Source of the DNA: Polyangia bacterium
Lineage (GTDB): Bacteria; Myxococcota_A; Polyangia; Nannocystales; Nannocystaceae
DNA length: 40,007 bases
NCBI GenBank assembly: GCA_030431075.1
Contig: JAUIJR010000005.1
Span: 1 to 40,007, forward strand
Direction: 5' to 3'
Part shown: positions 25,620 to 33,412 of the stretch, in pieces
Position numbering within the stretch: the first letter of the stretch is position 1
Layout: each line of letters starts with the position of its first letter
Notes under the pieces: model-generated
Told to the model about the DNA's origin: nothing
Databases searched by the model: none
The model's input: only the letters and a program-made list of their open reading frames with translations
Program-made: the position numbers and the translations under genes

Positions 25620-25910
25620 TCAGGCCTCCGGGGCCTCGCGCCAGCGAACCAGGCGTTCTTTGGGATCGCGGTGCAAGACGCGAGCGAGCTTGTGCGCCCC
25701 CTCGTCCACCCAGGCGTGCGCGGCGGGTAGCTCGCTCGACCACGAGAGCTCGCTGCGACCCGCCTCGTTCCACGCGAGCTCACCGTCGAGGCGCAGCGCC
25801 TCGGGGAGGTAGACCTCGACCCGGTAACGCGGCGCGGGGGTCTCGAGCTCGCGCAGCATCACGAAGCGGGCACCCTGCTTGGGATGCAGGTCGCTCGAGC
25901 TCGCGCTCAC
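25620..25910 (-). CDS. Hypothetical protein, 96 aa
   Basis: GTG at 25910 overlaps the stop of the upstream gene by four bases (GTGA), which is good evidence of a real coupled gene. The product is acidic, soluble and without signal peptide or membrane span. It has a short beta-rich block (RYRVEVYLPEALRLDG) and a C-terminal helix ending RLVRWREAPEA. I do not recognise a family. Its likely role is linked to the DUF2332 protein encoded just upstream. Confidence 0.55.
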   Translation of the reverse strand: MSASSSDLHPKQGARFVMLRELETPAPRYRVEVYLPEALRLDGELAWNEAGRSELSWSSELPAAHAWVDEGAHKLARVLHRDPKERLVRWREAPEA

Positions 25911-27085
25911 GAGACGGCCCCCTCACGCAGGCGGCACAGCTGCTCGAGGCCCTCGCCGAACTCGATCTCGGCCATGTGGGGATGGGCCCAGCCGAGCTCG
26001 ATGCGGGTGTGCTCGCGGCCGTACCAAAGCTCGGCGCGCCAGCGGCACCACGCCGCCTGGGGACCTTTGGGGTCCCCCCGGCGCGCTGGTTCGAAACGGA
26101 TCCAAACCCAGGGCACACGGTGCGTGAGGGCCTCTTGACGGGCGTGGCGGCGAACGCGCCGCTGCATCTCGCGGTGCTGCACATCCGAGAAATAGGCCGT
26201 CACGTAGGTGTTGAACAAGACCACCGGCGCCTCGGGGCGTCCGGGCAAGGCGGCCCCGAGCAGACTCTCTAGATCGCCCGGCAGCTCGCTTTGGTGAAGC
26301 TGCGCCCGCGCCTCGGCGGGCATCTTCGCGTGTAGCGCCAAGGCCTCTTCGAGTCGACGAAAGCGCTGCGGCTGGTCGCCCCAGATGCACGCGCGCAGCC
26401 CGTCCATCGCGTCGGCGTCTTCGACGTCGATCGGATGCGCGTCACCTCCGTGGCGCGAGACCACCTCGGGGGTCTGAAGCTCGAGCGCGGCCAAGGGCCC
26501 GAGCCCCTTGGCCGGGATCTCGAACTGCGTGTCCTCGGCGCGGCCGAGTCGCAGCTCGACCGACGCGTGCGCGCCCTCCCCTTTCACACGGTAGCTTCGC
26601 TGGTCGGCGTAGAGGTTCAAGCCGGCGCTCGCACCGAGCTCGACGAGGTGCACCGCGTCGACGTCGAGCACGGCCATCGGCAAGAGCCACGCGAGTCCAC
26701 GGGCGGTCTCGTTGGTCTGCACCCGCCAGGTCAAGGCGCGCTCGAAGAGCTCGTCGCCCATGCGGGCCACCGCCGCTTCGACGCGCGTCGCAAACTCGGC
26801 GTCCTCGGGATCTTTGCTGCCTCCGACGGTCGCGTACCAAGGACGCAGCTCGGCCACGCGAGGATCGTCGCGCAAGATCGCGTGGTGCATCACGGCCGCG
26901 ACGCGCAGGCTCTTTTCGAGATCCGTCGCCGCTTGCACGCGCGCGTAGTAGTCCTCGATGCGAGCGGCCGCCGCCGGATCCGCGTCGTAGTGGCGCGCGA
27001 CGCCGCGCAAGATCATCGCGCAAAGTGGCGAATAGACCCGCGCGACTTGGCCTTGCAGCTCGAGAAGTTGACGTAGATCGGACAC
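25907..27085 (-). CDS. DUF2332-family protein, 392 aa
   Basis: GTG at 27085 (starting VSDLRQLLELQGQ) matches the usual family N-terminus; the frame remains open upstream but that part is Arg-rich. Hallmarks of DUF2332 are VHLVELGASAGLNLYADQRSY, with a glycine-rich loop, and IWGDQPQRFRRLEEALALH. The first resembles a methyltransferase-type nucleotide-binding loop, so a cofactor-binding fold is a reasonable inference. The end segment contains WVWIRFEP and RAELWYGREHTRIELGWAHPH. No signal peptide. It is divergent from the aminotransferase gene and coupled to the small unknown gene downstream. Confidence 0.75.
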   Translation of the reverse strand: MSDLRQLLELQGQVARVYSPLCAMILRGVARHYDADPAAAARIEDYYARVQAATDLEKSLRVAAVMHHAILRDDPRVAELRPWYATVGGSKDPEDAEFATRVEAAVARMGDELFERALTWRVQTNETARGLAWLLPMAVLDVDAVHLVELGASAGLNLYADQRSYRVKGEGAHASVELRLGRAEDTQFEIPAKGLGPLAALELQTPEVVSRHGGDAHPIDVEDADAMDGLRACIWGDQPQRFRRLEEALALHAKMPAEARAQLHQSELPGDLESLLGAALPGRPEAPVVLFNTYVTAYFSDVQHREMQRRVRRHARQEALTHRVPWVWIRFEPARRGDPKGPQAAWCRWRAELWYGREHTRIELGWAHPHMAEIEFGEGLEQLCRLREGAVS

Positions 27086-27221
27086 CGGTTTCTCTCGGAT
27101 CTCGCCCCTGTGTGCCCCCGGAGGGGCTTTCACGCGATGGGGCGCAACGACACGCAGCGTGGTGCCGACTCGCAGGCTACACCTTGCGACCCCGCCTATC
27201 ATCTGTTCTGATCGTCGCCCG

Positions 27222-28358
27222 GTGCGTTCCCGTTTGCGCCCATTCGAGTACATGGCCTGGGCGACGCAAGTCCCCGGTGGCGCGTCGATCGACCTGTGCG
27301 CGAGCGGGATGCGGGACTTCGTCGAGGACCCCGAGGCCGAGAGCGAAGCCGAGGCCTGGCTCGACGAGCCGCTGCGACTTCGTGAGCTTTCTTCGCGTGC
27401 CCGGGTGGGCGAGGTCCACGCCGACTTTTGCCGCGTGGTCGGCGAGCGCTACGGGCTCGCCCCCGAGCAGGTGGTCCCCACCTTCGCGGCCAGCCAGGCG
27501 ATCATGCACGCTTGCTTCGCCTTGCTCCGGCCCGGCGACCACGTCATCGTCGAGCGCCCGACCTACGAGCCGCTCCACCGGGTGCCCGAGCTGCTCGGCG
27601 CCAATGTCTCGCGGCTCGAGCGGACCTTCGACGAGGGCTTCCGCTTGGTGCCGGATCGTCTGGCCAAGCTCTTGACCCCCCGCACCCGCGCGGTCGTGCT
27701 GACCAACTTGCACAACCCCTCGGGGGTCGGCATCCGCCGCGAGGAGCTGGTGACCGTCGCGGAGATGGCCGCCCGCGTGGGCGCGCTCGTCTTGGTCGAC
27801 GAGGTCTACTTGGACTACGCCTTCGACCTCGACGAAGCGGCCCCCTGGCGCCCGGCCGCGCTGACGGTCGACAACGCCGTGAGCTGGTCCTCCACCACCA
27901 AGGCCTTTGGCTTCGCCGCGCTGCGGGCGGGCTGGCTCGTCACCCGTCACCCCGAGGTGCTTCGAGACCTGCGCCGCGCCGGGGACTACTTCGCGGTCAA
28001 CGCCCCGGTCGCCGGCCTGGTCGCGGCTCAGCGTGTATTGCGCATGGCCCCTCAGCTACAAGAACGCGCCACTCGCGCGTGCTCGCGTGGCCGTGCCCAG
28101 GTCGAGGCCTGGCTCGAGCGAGAGGGCCGCGTGGATTGGGTCGCACCCGACGCCGGGGCCAGCTGCGTGCTGCGCTTGCCCAAGCTCATGAGCGACACGG
28201 ACTTTTGCCAGCACCTGCGGGAGGTCCACGACACCCAGCTGGTGCCTGGTCGCTTCTTCGATGCGCCGGGGACCGTCCGCTTGAGCTTCGCCCTCGATCC
28301 CGAGCGCCTCGAGCGCGGGCTCGAGAACATCAGCGCGAGCCTCGACGCCCTCGACTGA
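27222..28358 (+). CDS. PLP-dependent aminotransferase, class I/II, 378 aa
   Basis: Fold-type I aminotransferase with Schiff-base Lys at residue 227 in SSTTKAFGFAALRAGWL, the ring-binding Asp193 in VLVDEVYLDY and Asn of NLHNPSG at about 165-168. The start GTG at 27222 keeps the conserved RLRPFEYMAW segment; ATG at 27252 would remove part of it. Relatives with this N-terminal pattern and FAASQAIMHACFALLRPGDHV are often amino-acid aminotransferases or aminotransferase-like lyases; substrate unknown. The -10-like TATCAT at 27197-27202 precedes it. Convergent with ychF. Confidence 0.82.
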   Translation: MRSRLRPFEYMAWATQVPGGASIDLCASGMRDFVEDPEAESEAEAWLDEPLRLRELSSRARVGEVHADFCRVVGERYGLAPEQVVPTFAASQAIMHACFALLRPGDHVIVERPTYEPLHRVPELLGANVSRLERTFDEGFRLVPDRLAKLLTPRTRAVVLTNLHNPSGVGIRREELVTVAEMAARVGALVLVDEVYLDYAFDLDEAAPWRPAALTVDNAVSWSSTTKAFGFAALRAGWLVTRHPEVLRDLRRAGDYFAVNAPVAGLVAAQRVLRMAPQLQERATRACSRGRAQVEAWLEREGRVDWVAPDAGASCVLRLPKLMSDTDFCQHLREVHDTQLVPGRFFDAPGTVRLSFALDPERLERGLENISASLDALD

Positions 28359-28410
28359 GGCGGCGGCCCCTGAGGCGGGCCTGCAGGCGCGGCTTCGCCC
28401 TTCGCCTCAG
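28355..28410. terminator. Eight-base-pair inverted repeat spanning two convergent stop codons
   Basis: CTGAGGCG (28355-28362) is exactly complementary to CGCCTCAG (28403-28410). The left arm contains the stop of the aminotransferase gene and the right arm the stop of ychF. A second copy of CTGAGGCG at 28370-28377 could pair with the same right arm, so two alternative stems are possible. No U tract. Confidence 0.4.
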
Positions 28411-29507
28411 ACGTTGAAGCGGAAGTGCATGACGTCGCCGTCTTGCACCTCGTACTCCTTGCCCTCGATCCGCAGCAGGCCCTTCGACTTGGCCGCGGCT
28501 TCGGAGCCGCACTCGAGCAGGGTGTCCCAGGCGATGACCTCCGCTTTGATGAAGCCGCGCTCGAAGTCGGTGTGGATCACACCGGCCGCGCCGGGGGCCA
28601 AGGTGCCGCGCTTGATGGTCCACGCGCGGCACTCTTTTTCACCCGCCGTGAAGTAGGTGATCAGATCCAAAAGCGCGTAGGCCTTGCGGATCAGTCGGTT
28701 CAAGCCGGGCTCCTCGAGACCGGCGCTCTCGAGAAACTCGCCACGCTCCTCGGGCGGCAAGGCGGCGATCTCGGCCTCGGTGCTGGCCGCGATGACCACG
28801 ACCTCGGCGCTCTCGGAGGCCGCGAAGTCCACGAGCGCTTTGACCTGCGGATCCTCGAAGCCGGCGTCGAGCTGCGACTCGTCGACGTTGGCCACGTACA
28901 ACACGGGCTTGGCCGTGAGTAGCGCGAGGTCGGTGACCGAGGCGTCTTCGTCGTCCGTGAGCTCGAGGGCGCGGTAGCTTTTGCCCTCGCCGAGGCCGGC
29001 TGCGATCTTCTCGGCTGCGGCGAGCTGCGCTTTGACCTTCTTGTCGCCGCTCTTGGCCAACTTCGAGAGCTTTTGCACCCGCTGCTCGACCGACTGCAGG
29101 TCGCGCAAGATCAGCTCGGTGTTGATGACCTCGACATCGTCGAGGGGATCGACCTTGCCCGCCACGTGCACGACGTTGGCGTCGTCGAAACAGCGCACGA
29201 CGTGAACGATCGCGTCGCAGCTGCGGATGTTCGACAAGAACTGGTTGCCCAGGCCCTCACCTTGAGAGGCGCCTTTGACCAAGCCCGCGATGTCGACGAA
29301 CTCGACGCTGGTCGGCACGGTCGACTTGGGCTGGATCACTTTGACGAGCGCATCGAGGCGCGCGTCGGGCACGGGCACGACGCCGTGGTTCGGCTCGATC
29401 GTGCAAAAGGGATAGTTCGCAGACTCGGCTCCGGCGTCCGAGAGCGCGTTGAAGAGGGTGGACTTGCCCACGTTGGGGAGCCCGACGATGCCGACGGCCA
29501 GCGCCAT
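28407..29507 (-). CDS. ychF: Redox-regulated ATPase/GTPase YchF (OLA1 family), 366 aa
   Basis: TRAFAC-class NTPase of the Obg family associated with ribosomes and stress responses. The P-loop is GLPNVGKST (9-17). DIAGLVKGASQGEGLGNQFL gives the G3 region and its following switch, and NVDES stands where canonical GTPases have NKxD, the change that makes the family prefer ATP. A coiled-coil insert (ELILRDLQSVEQRVQKLSKL) follows the G3 region. The C-terminal TGS domain includes ECRAWTIKRGTLAPGAAGVI and DVMHFRFNV. Length and sequence are typical. It stands 166 bases downstream of the acyl-carrier-protein gene on the same strand. Confidence 0.97.
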   Translation of the reverse strand: MALAVGIVGLPNVGKSTLFNALSDAGAESANYPFCTIEPNHGVVPVPDARLDALVKVIQPKSTVPTSVEFVDIAGLVKGASQGEGLGNQFLSNIRSCDAIVHVVRCFDDANVVHVAGKVDPLDDVEVINTELILRDLQSVEQRVQKLSKLAKSGDKKVKAQLAAAEKIAAGLGEGKSYRALELTDDEDASVTDLALLTAKPVLYVANVDESQLDAGFEDPQVKALVDFAASESAEVVVIAASTEAEIAALPPEERGEFLESAGLEEPGLNRLIRKAYALLDLITYFTAGEKECRAWTIKRGTLAPGAAGVIHTDFERGFIKAEVIAWDTLLECGSEAAAKSKGLLRIEGKEYEVQDGDVMHFRFNV

Positions 29508-29673
29508 GGCGGCTGGTTACCACTTTCGGCCGGACACGCGAAGCCAGACCCGCTCCCGCCCCGCGGCTGCCCAAACGACGCTGCGCGGCCCGGCCGAAGC
29601 CGAGTCGCGCAGGGAAATTGGCAAGCGCGCCGTCGGGCGAGACGGCGCGCCGCTGTCGTCGAGGGGGCGGGCC

Positions 29674-29940
29674 TCAGCCGGCCGCGGCTTCCTTTTCTTC
29701 GACGTAGCGGTGAAGCATGTCCACCAGCTCGTTGATGTTCGTGAGCTGGTTGAGCTCCGAACGGGGAACCTTGATCTTGAGCTCGCGCATCGAGCAGGAG
29801 ACGACCTCGACGATGTCGAGGCTGTTGGCTCCGAGGTCCTTCATGCTCTTGGACGGGTCGATTTCCACGCCCTCGAGCTCTTCGATGGTGTCGACGAGAT
29901 GGCCTTTGACGACCTCGAGCACTTTGTCACGGCTAATCAT
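29674..29940 (-). CDS. Acyl carrier protein, probable donor ACP of the beta-branching cassette, 88 aa
   Basis: ATG at 29940 with AGGAGA nine bases upstream. The phosphopantetheine attachment serine is Ser40 in LGANSLDIVEVV; the LGANS motif is typical of donor ACPs in HMG-CoA-synthase cassettes (AcpK type) rather than the DSL of fatty-acid AcpP. The C-terminal block LKIKVPRSELNQLTNINELV also resembles those ACPs. It would carry acetyl or malonyl groups to the HMG-CoA-synthase-like enzyme. It lies 216 bases downstream of the last reductase gene, with its own promoter candidate, so it may be made in excess over the enzymes. Confidence 0.88.
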   Translation of the reverse strand: MISRDKVLEVVKGHLVDTIEELEGVEIDPSKSMKDLGANSLDIVEVVSCSMRELKIKVPRSELNQLTNINELVDMLHRYVEEKEAAAG

Positions 29941-30002
29941 GGTTCTGTGGTCTCCTAGGGGGCCCCGGCGCATGATGCGCGATCCGGCCGGGGGTCCGGC
30001 GG

Positions 30003-30030
30003 ACTATCGCACATGTTGAGAAGTTGTCGA
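30003..30030 (-). promoter_or_regulatory. Promoter candidate for the acyl carrier protein gene
   Basis: Read on the minus strand: TCGACA at 30030-30025 (-35, five of six matches), a 16-base spacer, then GATAGT at 30008-30003 (-10, four of six). The expected start would leave a leader of about 55 bases before the ACP ATG. Confidence 0.5.
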
Positions 30031-30156
30031 TGCACGAAAACGCGCTGGGGGAATTAAACGCGAGTGATCGCCGCGTTCGTCGGGAGTCTCGCGCACTGTG
30101 GGCGCGCGCCCAACTTTTTGGCCACTGTGGCCGCCTGGGCGCCCTTTGTGACGCCC

Positions 30157-30972
30157 TCAGTCGATCGTGAGGCCCAAGCGCTCGCGCTCGCTGAACAGCC
30201 GGACGATGTTGTCGTTGAAGCCGTAGCCGCGGTCGAGCAGCAAGATCTGCCCCTTCACGCCGTCCATCAGGCCGCTGCACAGGGCCAAGGTCGCGTCGGC
30301 GACTTCCTCGGGTGAGACGAAAAAGCCGTCGCCGTAGTACTTGCGACAAAAAGGCGAGAACTCCGGCCCGAAGGTCGCCTCGAGCGAGGCGGTCTCGACC
30401 GGGTTGGCGCGCACCACGTTGATGCGGATGTCCTCGTCGATGAGATCCGCGGTGAGGTACTTGCAAAATGTCTCCATCACCGCCTTGCTGGCCGCGACGA
30501 AGTCGTAGCCCGGCAAGAAGTACTCGGGCCCGCGCGAGCTCATGCCCACGGCGTAGCGGGGGTAACGGCCGAACTTCTGTTTGATCTGCTGCAGGTAGCC
30601 GACGAAGGGCCACGCGCTGTAGGTCAGCGAGCGCGACAGCGCCTTGCGCGAGAGATCCGTGTGCTCTTTGCTGACGTGGGCAAAGGAGACGTTGGCGATC
30701 ATCACCTCGACGCCGTCGTGGTTGGCCGCGACCTTCTCGAGCAAGGCTTGGGTGTCCTCGTCTTGGGAGACGTCGGCCTCGACGATGATCGGCGCGGGGG
30801 CGCCGGCCGCCTCGAACTTCGCCCGCAGCTCGCCTTCGTCGGCCGAGCCCCAACGGTGGGTCAAGAACACATGGGCGCCGACGCGACCAAAGGCGAGGCC
30901 CGTGGCCAAGCCGATGCCGGCGGTGCCGCCGGTGATGACCACCGCTTTGTCTTTGTAGTCGTTCAAGGACAT
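30157..30972 (-). CDS. FabI/FabL-like enoyl reductase (SDR fold), second copy, 271 aa
   Basis: Rossmann-fold oxidoreductase with the cofactor loop TGGTAGIGLATGLAF and the pair Tyr156 and Lys163 spaced Tyr-x6-Lys (YDFVAASK). That spacing is the signature of FabI/FabL enoyl-ACP reductases; ordinary SDRs have Tyr-x3-Lys. ATG at 30972 lies eight bases after the preceding reductase gene. It shares many blocks with that neighbour (VFLTHRWGSADE, SAWPFVGYLQQI, KFGRYPRYAVGMSS, DATLALCSGLMDG), so the two are a tandem duplication that has diverged. Likely role: reduction of a 2-enoyl thioester in the acyl chain, or of the beta-branched product. Cofactor choice is unknown. Confidence 0.82.
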   Translation of the reverse strand: MSLNDYKDKAVVITGGTAGIGLATGLAFGRVGAHVFLTHRWGSADEGELRAKFEAAGAPAPIIVEADVSQDEDTQALLEKVAANHDGVEVMIANVSFAHVSKEHTDLSRKALSRSLTYSAWPFVGYLQQIKQKFGRYPRYAVGMSSRGPEYFLPGYDFVAASKAVMETFCKYLTADLIDEDIRINVVRANPVETASLEATFGPEFSPFCRKYYGDGFFVSPEEVADATLALCSGLMDGVKGQILLLDRGYGFNDNIVRLFSERERLGLTID

Positions 30973-30980
30973 GGCGACTC

Positions 30981-31811
30981 CTACTTGCTCCCCCGCAGGA
31001 TTCGCGGGGCCATGGTCATGACGTTGTCGACGAAGCTGGCGCCGCGATCGAGGGTGACGACCTGGCCGCCCATCGAGTCCATGAGGCCGCTGCACAAGGC
31101 CAAGGTCGTGTCCGCGACCTCGTCGACGGTGCAGGCGAAGTCGTTGAACTGGGCCACCGCGGCCATGTTCTCCTCGCCAAAGATCTGGGCGTAGCTGTCG
31201 GTGATCACCATGCGGGTGCGCAGGGCGTTCACGATGCAGCCCTCGCCCTCGTTGGCCTCGCGCAGGTGCACGGACATGTAGCGCACGAAGGTCTCGAGCA
31301 CGGCCTTGGCCACGGCCACGTAGTCGTAGCCCGGGTAGTGCTGGTCGGGGCCGTCGGAGCTCATCGCCACCGCGTAGCGGGGGTAGCGGCCGAAGGTCTT
31401 GTCGATCATGTGCAGGTACTCGACGAAGGGCCAGCTCGAGTACTCGAGGGACTTGATCAGCGCCCGCTCGACGTGATTTTCGACCCCGTCGCCGCGCATC
31501 ACCACGGCCACGTTCGAGATGAAGACCTCGATGCCCTCGAAGCGCTCGGCCAGCTGGGCGAAGAGCGCCTTGGTGTCGGCCTTCTTCGAGGCGTCGGCTT
31601 CGAGGATCAGGGGCTCGGGGGCCTCGAGGGCGGCGAACTTGGCCCGGATCTCGTCCTCGTCGGCCGAGCCCCAGCGGTGGGTCAGCACGACCTGCGCGCC
31701 GCGACGGGCGAACGCCAGGCCGCAGGCCAAGCCGATGCCCTTGGTGCCGCCGGTGATCAGCACGACCTTGCCGCGGTAGTCGCGGAGGGTGGATGCGATG
31801 TCTCGACTCAT
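30981..31811 (-). CDS. FabI/FabL-like enoyl reductase (SDR fold), first copy, 276 aa
   Basis: ATG at 31811 is chosen because GGAG stands ten bases before it; a second ATG at 31820 is too close to that site. The cofactor loop is TGGTKGIGLACGLAF, and Tyr162 with Lys169 form the FabI-type Tyr-x6-Lys motif (YDYVAVAK). Tyr164 also lies close to the lysine, so the exact catalytic tyrosine is inferred by position. Shares VVLTHRWGSADEDE, SSWPFVEYLHMI, FGRYPRYAVAMSSDG and ADTTLALCSGLMDS with the following gene. Follows the PksI-like gene by 24 bases. Confidence 0.82.
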   Translation of the reverse strand: MSRDIASTLRDYRGKVVLITGGTKGIGLACGLAFARRGAQVVLTHRWGSADEDEIRAKFAALEAPEPLILEADASKKADTKALFAQLAERFEGIEVFISNVAVVMRGDGVENHVERALIKSLEYSSWPFVEYLHMIDKTFGRYPRYAVAMSSDGPDQHYPGYDYVAVAKAVLETFVRYMSVHLREANEGEGCIVNALRTRMVITDSYAQIFGEENMAAVAQFNDFACTVDEVADTTLALCSGLMDSMGGQVVTLDRGASFVDNVMTMAPRILRGSK

Positions 31812-31835
31812 GATGGTCATTCTCCGGCGGGAGCT

Positions 31836-32594
31836 TCAGTCCTCGCCTTGGTGGTAGTTGGCGGAGATCCGCGCTTGGGTCTCGGGATCGCCAAAGCTGA
31901 TCTCGTGCATGAAGGACTCCATCGTGCGCGCCTCCTCGAAGGCGCGGCGACGGGCCAGGCCCAAGCCGCGCTTGAGCAGCACGATGGCCTTGCGCGGCTT
32001 GTCGGCGATACGGGCGGCCATCTTTTCGGCGTGCCCGAGTACCTCGTCGCGGTCAACGATGGCGTTGACCAAGCTGCGCCCCGCGAGCTTCTTGCCTTTG
32101 AAGTACTGGCAGCCGAACATCATCTCGGCCGCGAGGTAGTCGCCAAAGGCGAGCTGCAACAAGCGGGTGGTGCCCATGCCCGGCGTAAAGCCGAGGTCCA
32201 TGAAGTTGCAGCCGTAGCGGCTTTGGGCCCCGAGCACGACCATGTCGCAAGCCAGGCCAAAGACGAAGCCGCCGCCGACGGCGTGGCCGGCCATGGCCGC
32301 GATGGTCGGCACGGGCAGCTCGAGCAGGTCGCGGGTGAGCTCGAGGTCGTAGGGCCGAATCTCGCCTTTGGCCAGGCCCTCGAGCACCTCGCGGTCCCCT
32401 CCCGCGCAAAAGATCTCCTCGAGCCCGCTGACGATGCAGACCTTGGCGCGCGGGTCCGCGGCCAGCTCGGCCATGCGCGCGCGCAGCTCGGCCACGAAGG
32501 CGCGAGAGAATCGGTTTTGGTTGTCGGCGTCGAGCATGCGCAGGTACGCGATGCCTTCGTCGTCGATCTCGAGCTCGACTTTGGCCTGACTCAT
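31836..32594 (-). CDS. Crotonase-fold decarboxylase (ECH2, PksI type) of beta-branching cassette, 252 aa
   Basis: Enoyl-CoA-hydratase superfamily member resembling PksI/CurF-ECH2, which decarboxylates 3-methylglutaconyl-ACP to give the beta-methyl branch. Conserved features include FCAGGD (62-67) for the first oxyanion-hole glycine, MAGHAVGGGFVFGL (101-114) for the second, YGCNFMDLGFTPGMG (127-141) and MHEISFGDPETQARI near the C-terminus; the last two are characteristic of PksI proteins and unlike ordinary crotonases. The gene overlaps the stop of the preceding ECH gene by one base (TGATG), indicating coupled translation. Length is normal. Confidence 0.88.
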   Translation of the reverse strand: MSQAKVELEIDDEGIAYLRMLDADNQNRFSRAFVAELRARMAELAADPRAKVCIVSGLEEIFCAGGDREVLEGLAKGEIRPYDLELTRDLLELPVPTIAAMAGHAVGGGFVFGLACDMVVLGAQSRYGCNFMDLGFTPGMGTTRLLQLAFGDYLAAEMMFGCQYFKGKKLAGRSLVNAIVDRDEVLGHAEKMAARIADKPRKAIVLLKRGLGLARRRAFEEARTMESFMHEISFGDPETQARISANYHQGED

Positions 32595-33394
32595 CAGCGT
32601 CCTCCCCCTTTGTAGCGCGCGAACCAAGGCGGGCTCTCGCCCGACAAGAGGTCGCGGATCGCTTTGATCGTCTCGAGGTCGAGCAGGTCTTGGGCCGTTC
32701 GCATCGCGCCGTCCTCGAGGCCCTGGGCCACGCGGGAGTGCGCGATGCTCTGCTCGAAGGTCTTGAGTCGCGCGACCGCCCGCGGGTTCGCCCGCAACAG
32801 GCGCTTGAGCACGCGACGCAGGCCACGCTCGAGGTCGATGGAGCGCTCGAAGAGCTCGTCGACCAAGCCCAGCTCGGCGGCCTCCTCGGCCGAGACCACG
32901 CGGCTCGAGAGCGCCATCCAGCGGGCCTTTTGTCGCGGCATGCGGGTGAGCAGCAAGGGCATCACCATGGCCGGGATCAGGCCGAGCACACACTCGGGCA
33001 GCGAGAAGGTCGCGCGTTCGGTGGCGAGCACGGCGTCGCAGGCCGCGGCCAGACCGACGCCACCGCCTTGGACCTCACCGTCGACCAGGCACACCGTCGC
33101 GCAACGACTGGTGCGCAGGCGCTCCATCGTGCGCGCGTAGATGCGGATCCGGTCGGTGAGGTCTTCGCCGGCGTGGGCGAGCACGTAGGCGAGATCCATG
33201 CCGCGGCAAAAGACGCCGGGCCGGCTCTCGATCACGATGACGCGGCAGTGCGGGGCTTGCTCGGCTTGGGTGAGCAGGGCGTCGAGCTCTTCGAGGCCCT
33301 CGCCGTCCAAGGTCACCTCGGACTGATCACGGCCTTCGAGGTGGATGCGCCAAACCGGCCCGTCTTGATGCTCGCAGCGCAGTCGCATGCCCAC
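32594..33394 (-). CDS. Crotonase-fold dehydratase (ECH1, PksH type) of beta-branching cassette, 266 aa
   Basis: Resembles PksH, which dehydrates the HMG-like thioester made by the HMG-CoA-synthase homologue. GTG at 33394 is used because GAGG lies five bases upstream; ATG two codons on is an alternative. FCRGMD (62-67) and EVQGGGVGLAAACD (107-120) form the oxyanion hole. The stretch RATFSLPECVLGLIPAMVMPLL, split here as RATFSLPE and CVLGLIPAMV (127-144), followed by RMPRQKARWMALSSR, closely parallels PksH, where the same region reads FSLSE...LFP. It immediately precedes and overlaps the PksI-type gene. Confidence 0.87.
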   Translation of the reverse strand: MGMRLRCEHQDGPVWRIHLEGRDQSEVTLDGEGLEELDALLTQAEQAPHCRVIVIESRPGVFCRGMDLAYVLAHAGEDLTDRIRIYARTMERLRTSRCATVCLVDGEVQGGGVGLAAACDAVLATERATFSLPECVLGLIPAMVMPLLLTRMPRQKARWMALSSRVVSAEEAAELGLVDELFERSIDLERGLRRVLKRLLRANPRAVARLKTFEQSIAHSRVAQGLEDGAMRTAQDLLDLETIKAIRDLLSGESPPWFARYKGGGR

Positions 33395-33412
33395 GTGAAC
33401 CTCATCCGGGAC

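Noticed and set aside
30091-30118. Palindrome TGGGCGCGCGCCCA followed by ACTTTTT, which looks like an intrinsic terminator on the plus strand
   Set aside because: No plus-strand gene ends there; all genes nearby are on the minus strand, where no U tract follows the stem.
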